From contig NZ_FRAI01000006.1 of the NCBI RefSeq assembly GCF_900142275.1, positions 1 through 64,000 on the forward strand: DNA of 64,000 bases, in the 5' to 3' direction. The position numbers and the translations under genes are program-made. Below the pieces are notes generated by a model that saw only the letters and a program-made list of their open reading frames with translations, did not search any database and was not told where the DNA came from. How positions within the stretch are numbered: the stretch's first letter is position 1; each line of letters begins with the position of its first letter. This document shows, piece after piece, positions 27,633 to 37,115 of the stretch. Source of the DNA: Anaerobranca californiensis DSM 14826 (GTDB lineage: Bacteria; Bacillota; Proteinivoracia; Proteinivoracales; Proteinivoracaceae).

Positions 27633-28274
27633 ATAGATTTACTTTTTATTAATTGCATCCTTTGGAGTGGAGTGTGGGGTTATAGTAAAAAATATCAAAA
27701 GTTTATGATTAAAGGAATGTCTTTTCTAATAGCAATCTTAATAGCCATATTATCATTTGATAGAATAACAATAATTAAACATGAAAAAATTACAGAAACT
27801 CTATCTCAAAAGGATTATGTAATTAAAGTTTTTGAAGAACCGGTAAAAGATTATTTATTAGTTAGAAAAATTGTAGAAGAATTACCGGTAACGACGGAGA
27901 TTCAAAACCGGCTTGTAAAAGAGTATTATAAAGAAAATACAAACTTTATAGTAGAAGAATTAATAATAATCATCAGTAAAATTATAGGTCAATTATTAAA
28001 TATGTTAATAATATTTACTTTAATTATTTTGATACTACAAGTAATATCATCATTGCTATTGTATAATAAAAAAATAGAAGTAAATGATAATAAAAAATTA
28101 CTGGCTTGTTTAATGAATATCATACTAAACTTTATATTTATGGCAGTAGTAATAATTATTTTAAATTGGTTAAGTTATTTTTTTGTTGATAAATTACCGG
28201 AAATAAATCTGGAAAACTCGATTTTTAGACCAATGATATATAAAATAATAGATATAATTATCAATATAGTATAA
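27627..28274 (+). CDS. CvpA-like four-helix membrane protein
   Basis: A 215-residue protein with two N-terminal hydrophobic helices, a charged extracytoplasmic-looking middle (about 45-110) and two C-terminal helices. The arrangement resembles CvpA/colicin-V-production-like proteins, but I see no firm motif, so the family is tentative. The ATG at 27627 has the SD AAGGGAGGTG 6 nt upstream; the in-frame GTG at 27618 is inside that SD. Its translation start lies in a long inverted repeat. A TSCPD gene follows after 15 nt. Confidence 0.55.
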   Translation: MIIDLLFINCILWSGVWGYSKKYQKFMIKGMSFLIAILIAILSFDRITIIKHEKITETLSQKDYVIKVFEEPVKDYLLVRKIVEELPVTTEIQNRLVKEYYKENTNFIVEELIIIISKIIGQLLNMLIIFTLIILILQVISSLLLYNKKIEVNDNKKLLACLMNIILNFIFMAVVIIILNWLSYFFVDKLPEINLENSIFRPMIYKIIDIIINIV

Positions 28275-28289
28275 AGGAGGGTAATTAAT

Positions 28290-28532
28290 TTGGTATTAGA
28301 ATTTAAGACACAGGGTGTATGTTCTCAAGAGATAATTATTGAGGTTAAGGATGGAATTGTAGTAAAAGTAGAATTTATAAAGGGATGTAAAGGGAATGTA
28401 CAGGGAATTGCAAAGTTAGCAGAAGGTAGAAGGGTAGAGGAAATAATAGAAAAATTATCTGGTATACAATGTAGGAATGGAACTTCTTGCCCAGATCAGT
28501 TGGCAAGGGCACTACAAGGAGTGGTTGCTTAG
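28290..28532 (+). CDS. TSCPD domain-containing protein
   Basis: An 80-residue protein of the short TSCPD family (TIGR03905-like). The signature TSCPDQLARAL is near the C-terminus and two further cysteines (VCSQ, GCKGN, QCRNG) could bind metal. TSCPD domains also occur at the end of ribonucleotide reductases, but the role of the stand-alone form is unknown. The start is TTG at 28290 with AAAGGAGGG upstream. It is followed by DUF951 after 1 nt. Confidence 0.88.
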   Translation: MVLEFKTQGVCSQEIIIEVKDGIVVKVEFIKGCKGNVQGIAKLAEGRRVEEIIEKLSGIQCRNGTSCPDQLARALQGVVA

Positions 28533-28533
28533 A

Positions 28534-28722
28534 ATGAAGGTAAATTTTCAAATAGGAGATTTAGTGGAAATGAAAAAACCCCATCCCTGTGGCAATAAGG
28601 TATGGGAAATTTTAAGAGTGGGAATGGATTTTAGAATTAAGTGTATAAATTGTGAAAGAAGTGTATTATTATCAAGGGAAAAATTTGAAAAAGGCTTTAA
28701 AAAATTTGCAGACCCTAAATAA
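28534..28722 (+). CDS. DUF951 family protein
   Basis: A 62-residue soluble protein matching DUF951: FQIGDLVEMKKPHPCGNKVWEIL, GMDFRIKCINCERSVLLSREKFE. Two to three cysteines (HPCG and CINC) may bind zinc. The family commonly precedes rpsF in clostridia, as here; its function is unknown. The ATG at 28534 is preferred to upstream in-frame starts because those lie inside the preceding gene and lack an SD. Confidence 0.85.
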   Translation: MKVNFQIGDLVEMKKPHPCGNKVWEILRVGMDFRIKCINCERSVLLSREKFEKGFKKFADPK

Positions 28723-28730
28723 GGATGGGT

Positions 28731-28758
28731 TTGCTTTTTCTAATTTTTATGATATAAT
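28731..28758 (+). promoter_or_regulatory. rpsF operon promoter
   Basis: TTGCTT (28731-28736), a 16-nt spacer and a perfect TATAAT (28753-28758) lie about 60 nt before rpsF. Confidence 0.65.
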
Positions 28759-28764
28759 ATATTA

Positions 28765-28804
28765 GTCCCTGCCCTATAGAAAATAGGGCCGTTAGTCCAG
28801 AGGG
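28765..28804 (+). ncRNA. Candidate S6:S18-binding leader of the rpsF operon
   Basis: The rpsF leader forms a hairpin GCCCTAT / ATAGGGC (28771-28777 / 28783-28789, loop AGAAA). Outside it CCCT (28767-28770) can pair with AGGG (28801-28804), leaving a 3' bulge containing CCG. Known S6:S18 autoregulatory leaders have such a hairpin with a CCG-containing bulge that mimics the 16S binding site. The match is by structure and position, not by alignment. Confidence 0.55.
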
Positions 28805-28819
28805 AGGAGGTGAATGTCG

Positions 28820-29104
28820 ATGACAAAATACGAATTAGTATTTATTGCAAACCCTGAACTTGAACAAGAAGCTACTCAAGCTCTAATTGAAAAGTTCAAC
28901 GGCATCATTACCAATCAAGGTGGAACAGTTGATGAGGTTAATGAATGGGGTAAAAAGCGTTTAGCATATGAGATCAACGACAAAAAAGAAGGTTACTATG
29001 TATTAGTTAACTTTACTGGTAATGGTCAAGTTGTTGATGAGCTAGATCGTATTCTAAAAATTACCGACGGAATCTTAAGACACATGATAGTTAAAAAAGG
29101 TTAA
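28820..29104 (+). CDS. rpsF: 30S ribosomal protein S6
   Basis: A 94-residue S6 protein with KYELVFIANPELEQE at the N-terminus, GGTVDEVNEWGKKRLAYEIND and GILRHMIVKK at the end, all standard. S6 binds the central domain of 16S rRNA together with S18. The ATG at 28820 is preferred: AGGAGGTGA is 9 nt upstream, whereas the earlier in-frame ATG (28814) is only 3 nt away. It begins the rpsF-ssb-rpsR operon. Confidence 0.97.
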   Translation: MTKYELVFIANPELEQEATQALIEKFNGIITNQGGTVDEVNEWGKKRLAYEINDKKEGYYVLVNFTGNGQVVDELDRILKITDGILRHMIVKKG

Positions 29105-29122
29105 GTATAAGGGGGAGTACCA

Positions 29123-29512
29123 ATGATAAATAGAGTGGTATTAGTGGGTAGACTCACAAAAGACCCGGAACTTAGGTATACTCCCAATACTGGTATCGCT
29201 GTAACCACTTTTACCTTAGCTGTCAATAGAAATTATACCAATCAACAAGGGGAAAGGGATGCAGACTTTATACCAGTTGTTGTTTGGAGAACAGCAGCTG
29301 AACATTGTGCAAACTACTTAAGAAAAGGTTCCTTAGCGGGAGTTGACGGTAGAATACAAACTAGAAGCTATGAGACCCCAGATGGCCAAAAAAGATATGT
29401 TACAGAAGTAGTAGCGGAAAATGTTAGATTTTTAGATCCACGGTCTAAATCAGTGGGAGGAGAAGATTTTACATCTTTCGGCGAAGAAGTAAATGAAGAC
29501 GTTCCATTTTAA
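29123..29512 (+). CDS. ssb: Single-stranded DNA-binding protein
   Basis: A 129-residue SSB with the OB-fold start [32 protein letters not shown] and [15 protein letters not shown], and the acidic C-terminal tip ending EDVPF that recruits replication and repair partners. The linker is short. SD GGGGGAG precedes the ATG. It lies between rpsF and rpsR as in B. subtilis. Confidence 0.97.
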   Translation: MINRVVLVGRLTKDPELRYTPNTGIAVTTFTLAVNRNYTNQQGERDADFIPVVVWRTAAEHCANYLRKGSLAGVDGRIQTRSYETPDGQKRYVTEVVAENVRFLDPRSKSVGGEDFTSFGEEVNEDVPF

Positions 29513-29531
29513 TTGGTAAGGAGGGAAAAGG

Positions 29532-29759
29532 ATGCGCAAAGATAAAAAAAGAGGCCGTAAGAAAGTTTGCAACTTTTGTGTAGATAAAGTTGAGCAAATA
29601 GATTACAAAAGTGCTGACAAACTTCGTAAATATATTACAGATAGAGGTAAAATTATGCCTCGCCGTATTTCCGGAACCTGTGCTCATCACCAAAGGCAGT
29701 TAACAACTGCTATTAAGAGAGCAAGGATTTTAGCATTACTGCCATTCACAGCTGAATAA
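29532..29759 (+). CDS. rpsR: 30S ribosomal protein S18
   Basis: A 75-residue S18 with the conserved [20 protein letters not shown] and [21 protein letters not shown]. It retains the cysteines of the zinc-binding (C+) form: CNFC near the N-terminus plus TCAHH. S18 pairs with S6 on 16S rRNA. SD GGAGGG precedes the ATG. A terminator-like hairpin follows. Confidence 0.97.
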   Translation: MRKDKKRGRKKVCNFCVDKVEQIDYKSADKLRKYITDRGKIMPRRISGTCAHHQRQLTTAIKRARILALLPFTAE

Positions 29760-29774
29760 TATTTGTAGAAAAAA

Positions 29775-29797
29775 CGGGGCAAAATTTTTGCCCCTTT
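29775..29797 (+). terminator. Hairpin after rpsR, probable partial terminator
   Basis: GGGGCAAA / TTTTGCCCC forms a stable GC-rich hairpin followed by only three T residues, 16 nt after rpsR. It may partly terminate the ribosomal operon before the MazG-like gene. Confidence 0.6.
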
Positions 29798-29831
29798 CTG
29801 CTATATAATGGATTTTCTTGGGGGTGGGAGA

Positions 29832-30146
29832 ATGAATGGAAAAGAAAAGATAGATATAGTTAAAAACATACATAGTATAGAGGCTATAAAGGTTAATATA
29901 TTAGCAGGAGTTACCCGTATTTACGATTCCCTTAATAAAGGGAAAGATGAGTTAGCAGTAGATTATATTATAGGTTTAATGATCGCTTTGTTTAGATTAG
30001 CTAAAAAACTAGGTTTTAGTTATAGAAGGTTAGATCAAAAACTAGTGGAGAAGGTAAATTCATTAGATACCAATGGTTCTGTAGAAATAGAACTAAAAGA
30101 GGATATAGAAGAATTGAAACAGTACTTGATGGCTAGAGGTGAGTAA
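29832..30146 (+). CDS. MazG-like family protein
   Basis: A 104-residue all-helical protein resembling the clostridial MazG-like family found near rpsR. It has IEAIKVNILAGVTRIYDSLN and an ELAVDYIIGLMIALFRLAKKLG helix, with acidic residues that could be a metal site as in MazG/dUTPase-type nucleotide pyrophosphohydrolases. Activity is not demonstrated. The ATG at 29832 follows GGGGGTGGGAG; an upstream in-frame ATG at 29808 overlaps the hairpin region and has no SD. yybS begins directly after its stop codon. Confidence 0.72.
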   Translation: MNGKEKIDIVKNIHSIEAIKVNILAGVTRIYDSLNKGKDELAVDYIIGLMIALFRLAKKLGFSYRRLDQKLVEKVNSLDTNGSVEIELKEDIEELKQYLMARGE

Positions 30147-31070
30147 ATGAAAAGGATAGCTACAAAATCAATAGTAGAAGGGGCACTATTATTAGGAATT
30201 CTAGTTGTTTTATCATTATTGACTATTTATACTCCCTTAAGTTTAGTAACTTTTTTATTATTACCCACTCCTATTATATTTGCAGTAATTAGGCATAATA
30301 TTAAATTAGGTTTAATGATTTCCTTTTTATCAATAATATTACTTATTATTGTGGGAGTTGATCCTTATACTTCCCTTGTTAATATGATATTTGCTAGTTT
30401 TATTGGATTAACATTAGGATATTCTTTTAATAAAAAAATCAGCCCTTCCTTTACTTTTTTACTCACTTCCATAGCTACATTATTATCCTTTATCTGTATT
30501 TTTTATTTAGCAGTAACTTTTTTAGAATATGATTTTATTGATGAAATGATTGAAATTCAAATTTCATCTTTAGAGTTAGTGCAATCTTATTTACAGCAAT
30601 CGGGCAATAATTTAGGGATAGATAAGGGATTAATAATGTCAAAAGCCGATATGATATATATATTTCCCGCTTTATTAATTTTAGGTTCGATGTTTTATGG
30701 TTATTTAGTTTTTGTGGTGACACAAAAAATTTTAAAGAAATTTAAAGTACCTTGTGAAGAATTTCCACCTTTTAGTCATTGGAAATTCGGGTATTGGTTG
30801 TTATGGTTGTTTGTTTTAGCTCAGTTAGCACCTATAATTTTCCCCCAATTAGTTAGAGTAGGGGTAAATTTATTGCAAGTAACGGCAATGGTTATAGTGT
30901 TACAAGGAATTGCCATAGTAACCTTTTATATAAAAAAAATTAAATCAAAACCCTTAAGGATAGTAACAATGACATTAGTTATATTAAATTTTTTTGGTAA
31001 CCCATTATTTTTTCAAATCCTTTTGTTAGTTAGTATAGGAGACTTTTTTATTAATATCAGGCGGATTTAG
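30147..31070 (+). CDS. yybS: YybS-like DUF2232 membrane protein
   Basis: A 307-residue protein with about eight transmembrane helices of the DUF2232/YybS family, recognisable from the N-terminal VEGALLLGILVVLSLLTIYTP and the later KILKKFKVPCEEFPPFSHWKFGYWLLW. In B. subtilis yybS lies between rpsR and gdpP-rplI; here it is followed directly by rplI. Its ATG begins one base after the stop of the MazG-like gene. Function is unknown. Confidence 0.85.
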   Translation: MKRIATKSIVEGALLLGILVVLSLLTIYTPLSLVTFLLLPTPIIFAVIRHNIKLGLMISFLSIILLIIVGVDPYTSLVNMIFASFIGLTLGYSFNKKISPSFTFLLTSIATLLSFICIFYLAVTFLEYDFIDEMIEIQISSLELVQSYLQQSGNNLGIDKGLIMSKADMIYIFPALLILGSMFYGYLVFVVTQKILKKFKVPCEEFPPFSHWKFGYWLLWLFVLAQLAPIIFPQLVRVGVNLLQVTAMVIVLQGIAIVTFYIKKIKSKPLRIVTMTLVILNFFGNPLFFQILLLVSIGDFFINIRRI

Positions 31071-31081
31071 GAGGTGTTTTT

Positions 31082-31525
31082 ATGAAAGTAATTATGTTAC
31101 AAACAGTTAAGAAAGTAGGAAAACAAGGGGAGATTATTGAGGTTTCTGAAGGTTATGCTAGAAATTTTTTAATTCCTAAAGGATATGCTGTAGAAGCCTC
31201 TAAAGGTAATGTAAAGGTATTAGATGATAAAAAGCAGGCTGAACAAAGGAAAAAAGAAAAAGAGTTAAAGGAAGCTAAAGAGTATGCAGAAAAAATCAGT
31301 AATATTAAACTCGAAATTTTAACAAAAGCAGGAGAAGGGGGAAAACTCTTCGGATCCGTTACATCAAAGGAAATTGCTTCACTTTTAGCAGATAAAGGAA
31401 TTAAAGTTGATAAAAGAAAAATAGAACTACCTGAGCCGATAAAAAGTTTAGGGGAATATAATATTCCTATCAAATTACACCGAGAAGTTACTGCAACGGT
31501 CAAATTAGTAATTATTCCCCAATAA
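31082..31525 (+). CDS. rplI: 50S ribosomal protein L9
   Basis: A 147-residue L9 with the N-terminal domain KVIMLQTVKKVGKQGEIIEV and NFLIPKGYAVEAS, the long connecting helix (KKQAEQRKKEKELKEAKEYAEK) and the C-terminal domain with GKLFGSVTSKEIA. L9 spans the ribosome surface near the L1 stalk. SD TAGGAGGTG precedes the ATG. gdpP, which usually separates yybS from rplI in Bacilli, is absent here. Confidence 0.97.
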   Translation: MKVIMLQTVKKVGKQGEIIEVSEGYARNFLIPKGYAVEASKGNVKVLDDKKQAEQRKKEKELKEAKEYAEKISNIKLEILTKAGEGGKLFGSVTSKEIASLLADKGIKVDKRKIELPEPIKSLGEYNIPIKLHREVTATVKLVIIPQ

Positions 31526-31553
31526 AATAAAAAACTAACTAGGAGGTTTTAAA

Positions 31554-32663
31554 ATGGTAAATGAAAAAAGGTTAGTTAGTGAATTTATGGAGCTAGTTAG
31601 TATTGACAGTATTACTAAAAAAGAGGGCGATGTTGCAAAGGTTATTACAAAAAAATTAGAGGCTTTAGGTGCAGAAGTTTACATAGACAAAGCTGGAGAA
31701 AAAGTTGGCTCAAATACAGGAAATATTATAGCTAAAATTAAAGGAAACTTAGATAAACCAGCTATTCTTTTCTCTGCCCATATGGATACAGTAGTTCCGG
31801 GAGAAGGTGTCAGACCTATAATTAAAGATGGAATAATTTATAGTGAAACAGAGACTATTTTAGGGGCAGATGATAAAGGTGGGATTGCGGCAATTTTAGA
31901 AGGAATAAGGGTTGTCAAAGAAAATGGTATTCCCCATGGTGATATAGAGGTTGTATTCACTATCGCTGAAGAAGGGGGATTATTTGGAGCAAAAAATTTA
32001 GAACATGAAAAATTAACTGCAAAGATGGGATATGTATTAGATAGTGATGGTAAACCAGGTACAATTGTCGTTAAAGGCCCTGCTCAAGATAAAATTGATG
32101 TAATAATTAAAGGAAAAGCAGCCCATGCAGGGGTAAGTCCAGAAGAAGGAGTTAGTGCTATTATAATTGCTAGCAAAGCAATAGCAGAAATGAAGTTACT
32201 CAGAATTGATGAAGATACTACAGCAAATATTGGAGTAATCTCTGGAGGAACTGCAACAAATATTGTAACAGATAAAGTTGAAATTAAAGGAGAAGCTAGA
32301 AGTACAGTAGAAGAAAAATTAAATCTTCAAACTAAGCATATGGTGGAATCCTTTGAAAGGGCAGCTAGGGAATTAGGTGGAGAAGCAATAATTACCACAG
32401 AAAGGGTGTACTCAGCATTTAATTTAACAGAGAATGACCCTGTTGTTCAAAATGCTATAAAAGCAGCAGAAAATTTAGGCTTTAATGTGGTATTGAAAGC
32501 TACCGGTGGTGGCAGTGATACTAATATTCTAAATACTTATGGAATACCTACCGTTAATTTAGGTATTGGAATGGTTAAACCCCACACTACAAATGAACAA
32601 ATATCTGTAGAAGACCTTGTAAATAGTGCAAAATATGTAACTGAATTAATAAAAACAATTTAG
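31554..32663 (+). CDS. M20-family peptidase (tripeptidase T-like)
   Basis: A 369-residue zinc aminopeptidase/dipeptidase of the M20 family, closest to PepT-like proteins. Metal and catalytic motifs are intact: SAHMDTVVPG, LGADDKGGIAAI, FTIAEEGGLFGAKN and the later GGGSDTNI. The dimerisation domain contains KGKAAHAGVSPEEGVSA. It likely removes N-terminal residues from small peptides taken up or recycled in the cytoplasm. SD AGGAGG precedes the ATG. It sits where dnaB often follows rplI in related genomes. Confidence 0.92.
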   Translation: MVNEKRLVSEFMELVSIDSITKKEGDVAKVITKKLEALGAEVYIDKAGEKVGSNTGNIIAKIKGNLDKPAILFSAHMDTVVPGEGVRPIIKDGIIYSETETILGADDKGGIAAILEGIRVVKENGIPHGDIEVVFTIAEEGGLFGAKNLEHEKLTAKMGYVLDSDGKPGTIVVKGPAQDKIDVIIKGKAAHAGVSPEEGVSAIIIASKAIAEMKLLRIDEDTTANIGVISGGTATNIVTDKVEIKGEARSTVEEKLNLQTKHMVESFERAARELGGEAIITTERVYSAFNLTENDPVVQNAIKAAENLGFNVVLKATGGGSDTNILNTYGIPTVNLGIGMVKPHTTNEQISVEDLVNSAKYVTELIKTI

Positions 32664-32696
32664 GAAGGGTTTTTAAACTCTTCCTATTGTTTTTTA
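32661..32696 (+). terminator. Terminator after the M20 peptidase gene
   Basis: AGGAAGGGTTT pairs with AAACTCTTCCT (one G-T) and is followed shortly by TTTTTT. It closes the rpsF-rplI-peptidase region. The next 225 nt hold no convincing gene; a possible promoter TTGATT-N17-TAAACT lies at 32860-32888. Confidence 0.75.
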
Positions 32697-32921
32697 TTAA
32701 TATCTTTAAAGTCCTTTGGTAATACTAATAGAGTTAGGAGAGGTTAAAGATATTCGTAAAATAATACAAATTAATAATAAATTAGAAAGAAAAGAAATTG
32801 ATAAAAGATAATTTACGAACATTATTTAAAAGTTAATATAAAAAGTTCTATTTTTATCCTTGATTTACTAAAAGATTTAGTTTAAACTAACATAGGATGT
32901 AAAAGAACAGGAGGGATTCCT

Positions 32922-34319
32922 ATGAATTACGACGTTATTATTGTAGGAGCAGGACCTGCAGGAATTTTTACCGCTTTAGAGTTGGTAAAAATGGATAAAT
33001 CTAAAAAAATTCTTATACTAGATAAAGGAAGAACAATAGAAAAAAGAACTTGTCCCTTAAGAACTTTGCAAAAATGCCTTCATTGCCAACCCTGTGGTAT
33101 CGTTAACGGTTGGTCAGGGGCAGGGGCCTTTAGTGATGGTAAACTTTCCTTATCTCCAGAAGTTGGAGGAAGATTAACAGAATACATGGATTATGACAAG
33201 GTACAACAATTGATTAAGTATGTCGATGATATATATGTTAGTTATGGAGCAAAGGGTAAAATACACGGCCTTGATAATAAGAAAGTAGAAGAAATAATGT
33301 ATGAAGCTTCTAAACACAATATAAAATTGGTTCCTTGTCCAGTTAGACATTTAGGGACAGATTTAGGATATGAAGTTTTAAAAAGAATGTACTATGCTTT
33401 AAGGGAAGAGGAAAATTTTACTTTTAAAGAATTAACGGAAGTAACAGATTTGATTATTGAAAATGAAAAAATTAAAGGGGTTAAAGCTAAAGACAGAGAA
33501 GGGGAAAAGGAGTATTATGGTAAAAATATTGTTTTAGCACCGGGAAGAGGTGGTGCTGGATGGTTAGAAACAATAATGAAAAGGGCAAATATAAAAACAG
33601 AAAACAATGAAGTAGATATCGGGGTTAGGGTAGAAGTCCCTAATTCGGTATTAGACCACTTAACAAAAGATTTATATGAACCAAAGTTAATTTACTACTC
33701 TGATACCTTTGAAAATAAAGTTCGTTCATTCTGTGTTAATCCAGGTGGTTATGTTTCAGAAGAACACTATGATGATAATTTAGCTGTGGTAAATGGCCAC
33801 AGTTTTGCCGATGATAAACAAAAAAGTCCTAATACAAATTTCGCATTATTGGTATCAACGAAATTTACAGAACCCTTTGATCAACCTATAGAGTATGGTA
33901 AATATATTGCCAAATTAGGTAACATGATAACAGGTGGTGGTATATTAGTACAAAGGCTAGGAGACTTATTAAATGGGAGAAGAACCAACAGCCATAGATT
34001 ATCTAAGTCAACAACTGTACCAACTCTAAAAAGTGCTGTGCCAGGAGACTTAAGTTTTGTATTACCCCATAGGTATTTAACTTCAATTGTAGAAACTTTA
34101 AAGGCTTTTGACAAAATCGCACCAGGTATCTATTCTAAAAACACATTGCTATACGGTGTAGAGGTTAAATTTTATTCTTCAAAGGTAAACATAGATGAAA
34201 ATTTCCAAACTAAAGTCGAAGGTTTGTATACCATAGGTGATGGTGCTGGGTTAACCAGGGGATTAATGCAAGCTTCCGTTTCAGGAGTTATAGTAGCTAG
34301 ACATATTTGTACTAAATAA
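32922..34319 (+). CDS. FAD-dependent dehydrogenase (COG2509-like)
   Basis: A 465-residue flavoprotein with the N-terminal dinucleotide motif VIIVGAGPAGIFTALEL and a cysteine-rich segment RTCPLRTLQKCLHCQPC at about residues 43-59, followed by GWSGAGAFSDGKLSLS. Later motifs are NIVLAPGRGGAGWLE and LYTIGDGAGLTRGLMQASVSG. These match the COG2509 group of uncharacterised FAD dehydrogenases. The four cysteines could coordinate metal or redox centres. SD AGGAGG precedes the ATG; purA follows 12 nt later. Confidence 0.85.
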   Translation: MNYDVIIVGAGPAGIFTALELVKMDKSKKILILDKGRTIEKRTCPLRTLQKCLHCQPCGIVNGWSGAGAFSDGKLSLSPEVGGRLTEYMDYDKVQQLIKYVDDIYVSYGAKGKIHGLDNKKVEEIMYEASKHNIKLVPCPVRHLGTDLGYEVLKRMYYALREEENFTFKELTEVTDLIIENEKIKGVKAKDREGEKEYYGKNIVLAPGRGGAGWLETIMKRANIKTENNEVDIGVRVEVPNSVLDHLTKDLYEPKLIYYSDTFENKVRSFCVNPGGYVSEEHYDDNLAVVNGHSFADDKQKSPNTNFALLVSTKFTEPFDQPIEYGKYIAKLGNMITGGGILVQRLGDLLNGRRTNSHRLSKSTTVPTLKSAVPGDLSFVLPHRYLTSIVETLKAFDKIAPGIYSKNTLLYGVEVKFYSSKVNIDENFQTKVEGLYTIGDGAGLTRGLMQASVSGVIVARHICTK

Positions 34320-35615
<1,296 letters not shown>

Positions 35616-35634
35616 TAAAAAAACAAAAAAACTA

Positions 35635-35663
35635 TTGACACATTGTGTATATCATAGTAATAT
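35635..35663 (+). promoter_or_regulatory. tRNA cluster promoter
   Basis: A perfect TTGACA (35635-35640), a 17-nt spacer and TAATAT (35658-35663) lie 17 nt before tRNA-Lys. Confidence 0.75.
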
Positions 35664-35680
35664 ATACAAGTGTCAGTTTT

Positions 35681-35756
35681 GAGCCATTAGCTCAGTCGGT
35701 AGAGCACCTGACTTTTAATCAGGGTGTCCCGCGTTCGAGTCGCGGATGGCTCACCA
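35681..35756 (+). tRNA. tRNA-Lys (anticodon TTT)
   Basis: A 76-nt cloverleaf with acceptor stem GAGCCAT/ATGGCTC, anticodon loop CTTTTAA (anticodon TTT), T-loop GTTCGAGTC and encoded CCA end. First of four tRNAs. Confidence 0.97.
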
Positions 35757-35760
35757 TCTA

Positions 35761-35835
35761 GGCCCCTTGGTCAAGTGGTTAAGACACCGCCCTTTCACGG
35801 CGGTAACAGGGGTTCGAATCCCCTAGGGGTCACCA
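35761..35835 (+). tRNA. tRNA-Glu (anticodon TTC)
   Basis: A 75-nt cloverleaf with acceptor stem GGCCCCT/AGGGGTC, anticodon loop CTTTCAC (anticodon TTC), T-loop GTTCGAATC and encoded CCA. Confidence 0.97.
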
Positions 35836-35844
35836 ATAAATTTT

Positions 35845-35921
35845 GGAGCTGTGGTGTAGAGGCCTAACATGCCTGCCTGTCACGCAGGAGATCGCGGGTT
35901 CGAATCCCGTCAGCTCCGCCA
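35845..35921 (+). tRNA. tRNA-Asp (anticodon GTC)
   Basis: A 77-nt cloverleaf with acceptor stem GGAGCTG/CAGCTCC, anticodon loop CTGTCAC (anticodon GTC), T-loop GTTCGAATC and encoded CCA. Confidence 0.97.
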
Positions 35922-35925
35922 TTTT

Positions 35926-36001
<76 letters not shown>

Positions 36002-36013
36002 TAAGAGAAGATT

Positions 36014-36041
36014 AAAAACACCTACTATAGGTGTTTTTTTG
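36014..36041 (+). terminator. Terminator of the tRNA cluster
   Basis: AACACCTA / TAGGTGTT with a 3-nt loop and seven T residues, 16 nt after tRNA-Phe. Confidence 0.88.
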
Positions 36042-36100
36042 TCATATTATAAACCTTTTAATAATATTATTTATAAAATAAATTTTTGAGGAGTTAATCT

Positions 36101-37027
36101 ATGCAAATTTTACATAGTATCCATTTTGTAATAGCTTTAGGTATATTTTTAATAATAATAAAGGAGTTTGCCCAATCCTGTTCTTGTTTAATGACTGAAA
36201 ATAAAAGAAAAATTTTATTAAAATCTCAAAACACATTAGTAATGGTTTTAGCAGGTGCCTTGCTATCTGCCTTAGCCCAAAGTAGTAGCATTGTTGTACT
36301 AATGGTCATTGGTTTAGTGGAAGGAGGTGTTATATCGGAAAAAAATGGTTTAGCAGCGGTTTTAGGCACAGAAATAGGAACAACGGTTACTGGACAACTA
36401 CTAAGTATACCCCACAAAACTATCTTCTTCATTTTACCGCTAATTTTAATTATTTCAATGGTATTACCCAAATTTAAAAATCTAAGAAAAACTATTTTTT
36501 GGTTTGCTTTACTAATTATATCCCTTTATCATATGGGTTTACCAGTTAAAGGACTAACTTCCAACAGTGGAAATACCATGTTAAGACAATTGTTATTAAT
36601 GGCAAATAACAAAGTACATTTAGCTATATTTATAGGTTTTGCCTTTACAGCTTTGATTCAAAGTAGCAGTGCTTTAACAGCTTTAGCAATTAATTTAGGT
36701 AGAGTAGGGGTATTGGAAATAACGGGGGCATTAGGGCTGATTTTAGGTGCTAATTTAGGTACTTGTATTACTGGGGTTTTAGCAAGTTTTTCTTTCTCTA
36801 AAAAGGCTAAAACAATTGTAGTTGGTCAGATATTGTTTAATTTTCTAGGGATTATAATTATTTCTATTATATTTCATCACTATGTAAATTTAGTAATCTT
36901 AATAACCCCTTCCAATTTAATAGAAAGACAAATTGCTAATGGTCAAACCTTATTTAATGCACTTTCAGTGATAGCTATTCTACCAATTTTTCCGATATTT
37001 TATCGGATAGTAAAAAAATTTCTATGA
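36101..37027 (+). CDS. Na+/phosphate cotransporter-like membrane protein (NptA family)
   Basis: A 308-residue polytopic protein with the duplicated QSSS signature of Na/Pi cotransporters: SALAQSSSIVVLMVIGL in the first half and ALIQSSSALTALAI in the second, each followed by a glycine-rich GTEIGTTVTG / GANLGTCITG. It is shorter than the usual bacterial Na/Pi-II proteins and lacks the C-terminal PhoU-like domain, so regulation or even substrate may differ. SD GAGGAG precedes the ATG. It stands alone between the tRNA terminator and the M23 gene. Confidence 0.85.
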   Translation: MQILHSIHFVIALGIFLIIIKEFAQSCSCLMTENKRKILLKSQNTLVMVLAGALLSALAQSSSIVVLMVIGLVEGGVISEKNGLAAVLGTEIGTTVTGQLLSIPHKTIFFILPLILIISMVLPKFKNLRKTIFWFALLIISLYHMGLPVKGLTSNSGNTMLRQLLLMANNKVHLAIFIGFAFTALIQSSSALTALAINLGRVGVLEITGALGLILGANLGTCITGVLASFSFSKKAKTIVVGQILFNFLGIIIISIIFHHYVNLVILITPSNLIERQIANGQTLFNALSVIAILPIFPIFYRIVKKFL

Positions 37028-37115
37028 AAATAATGTAAATTTACCTAAATTAAAAGGATTTTTTAAGTAAATGTAGAATAGTTATTGTTAGACTTTGATA
37101 GAAAGGGGTGAAAGT

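Noticed and set aside
32664-32921. A 31-codon frame ending about 32811 as a small gene
   Set aside because: It would need a TTG start without an SD and its composition is dominated by AT-rich codons (I, K, N, E).
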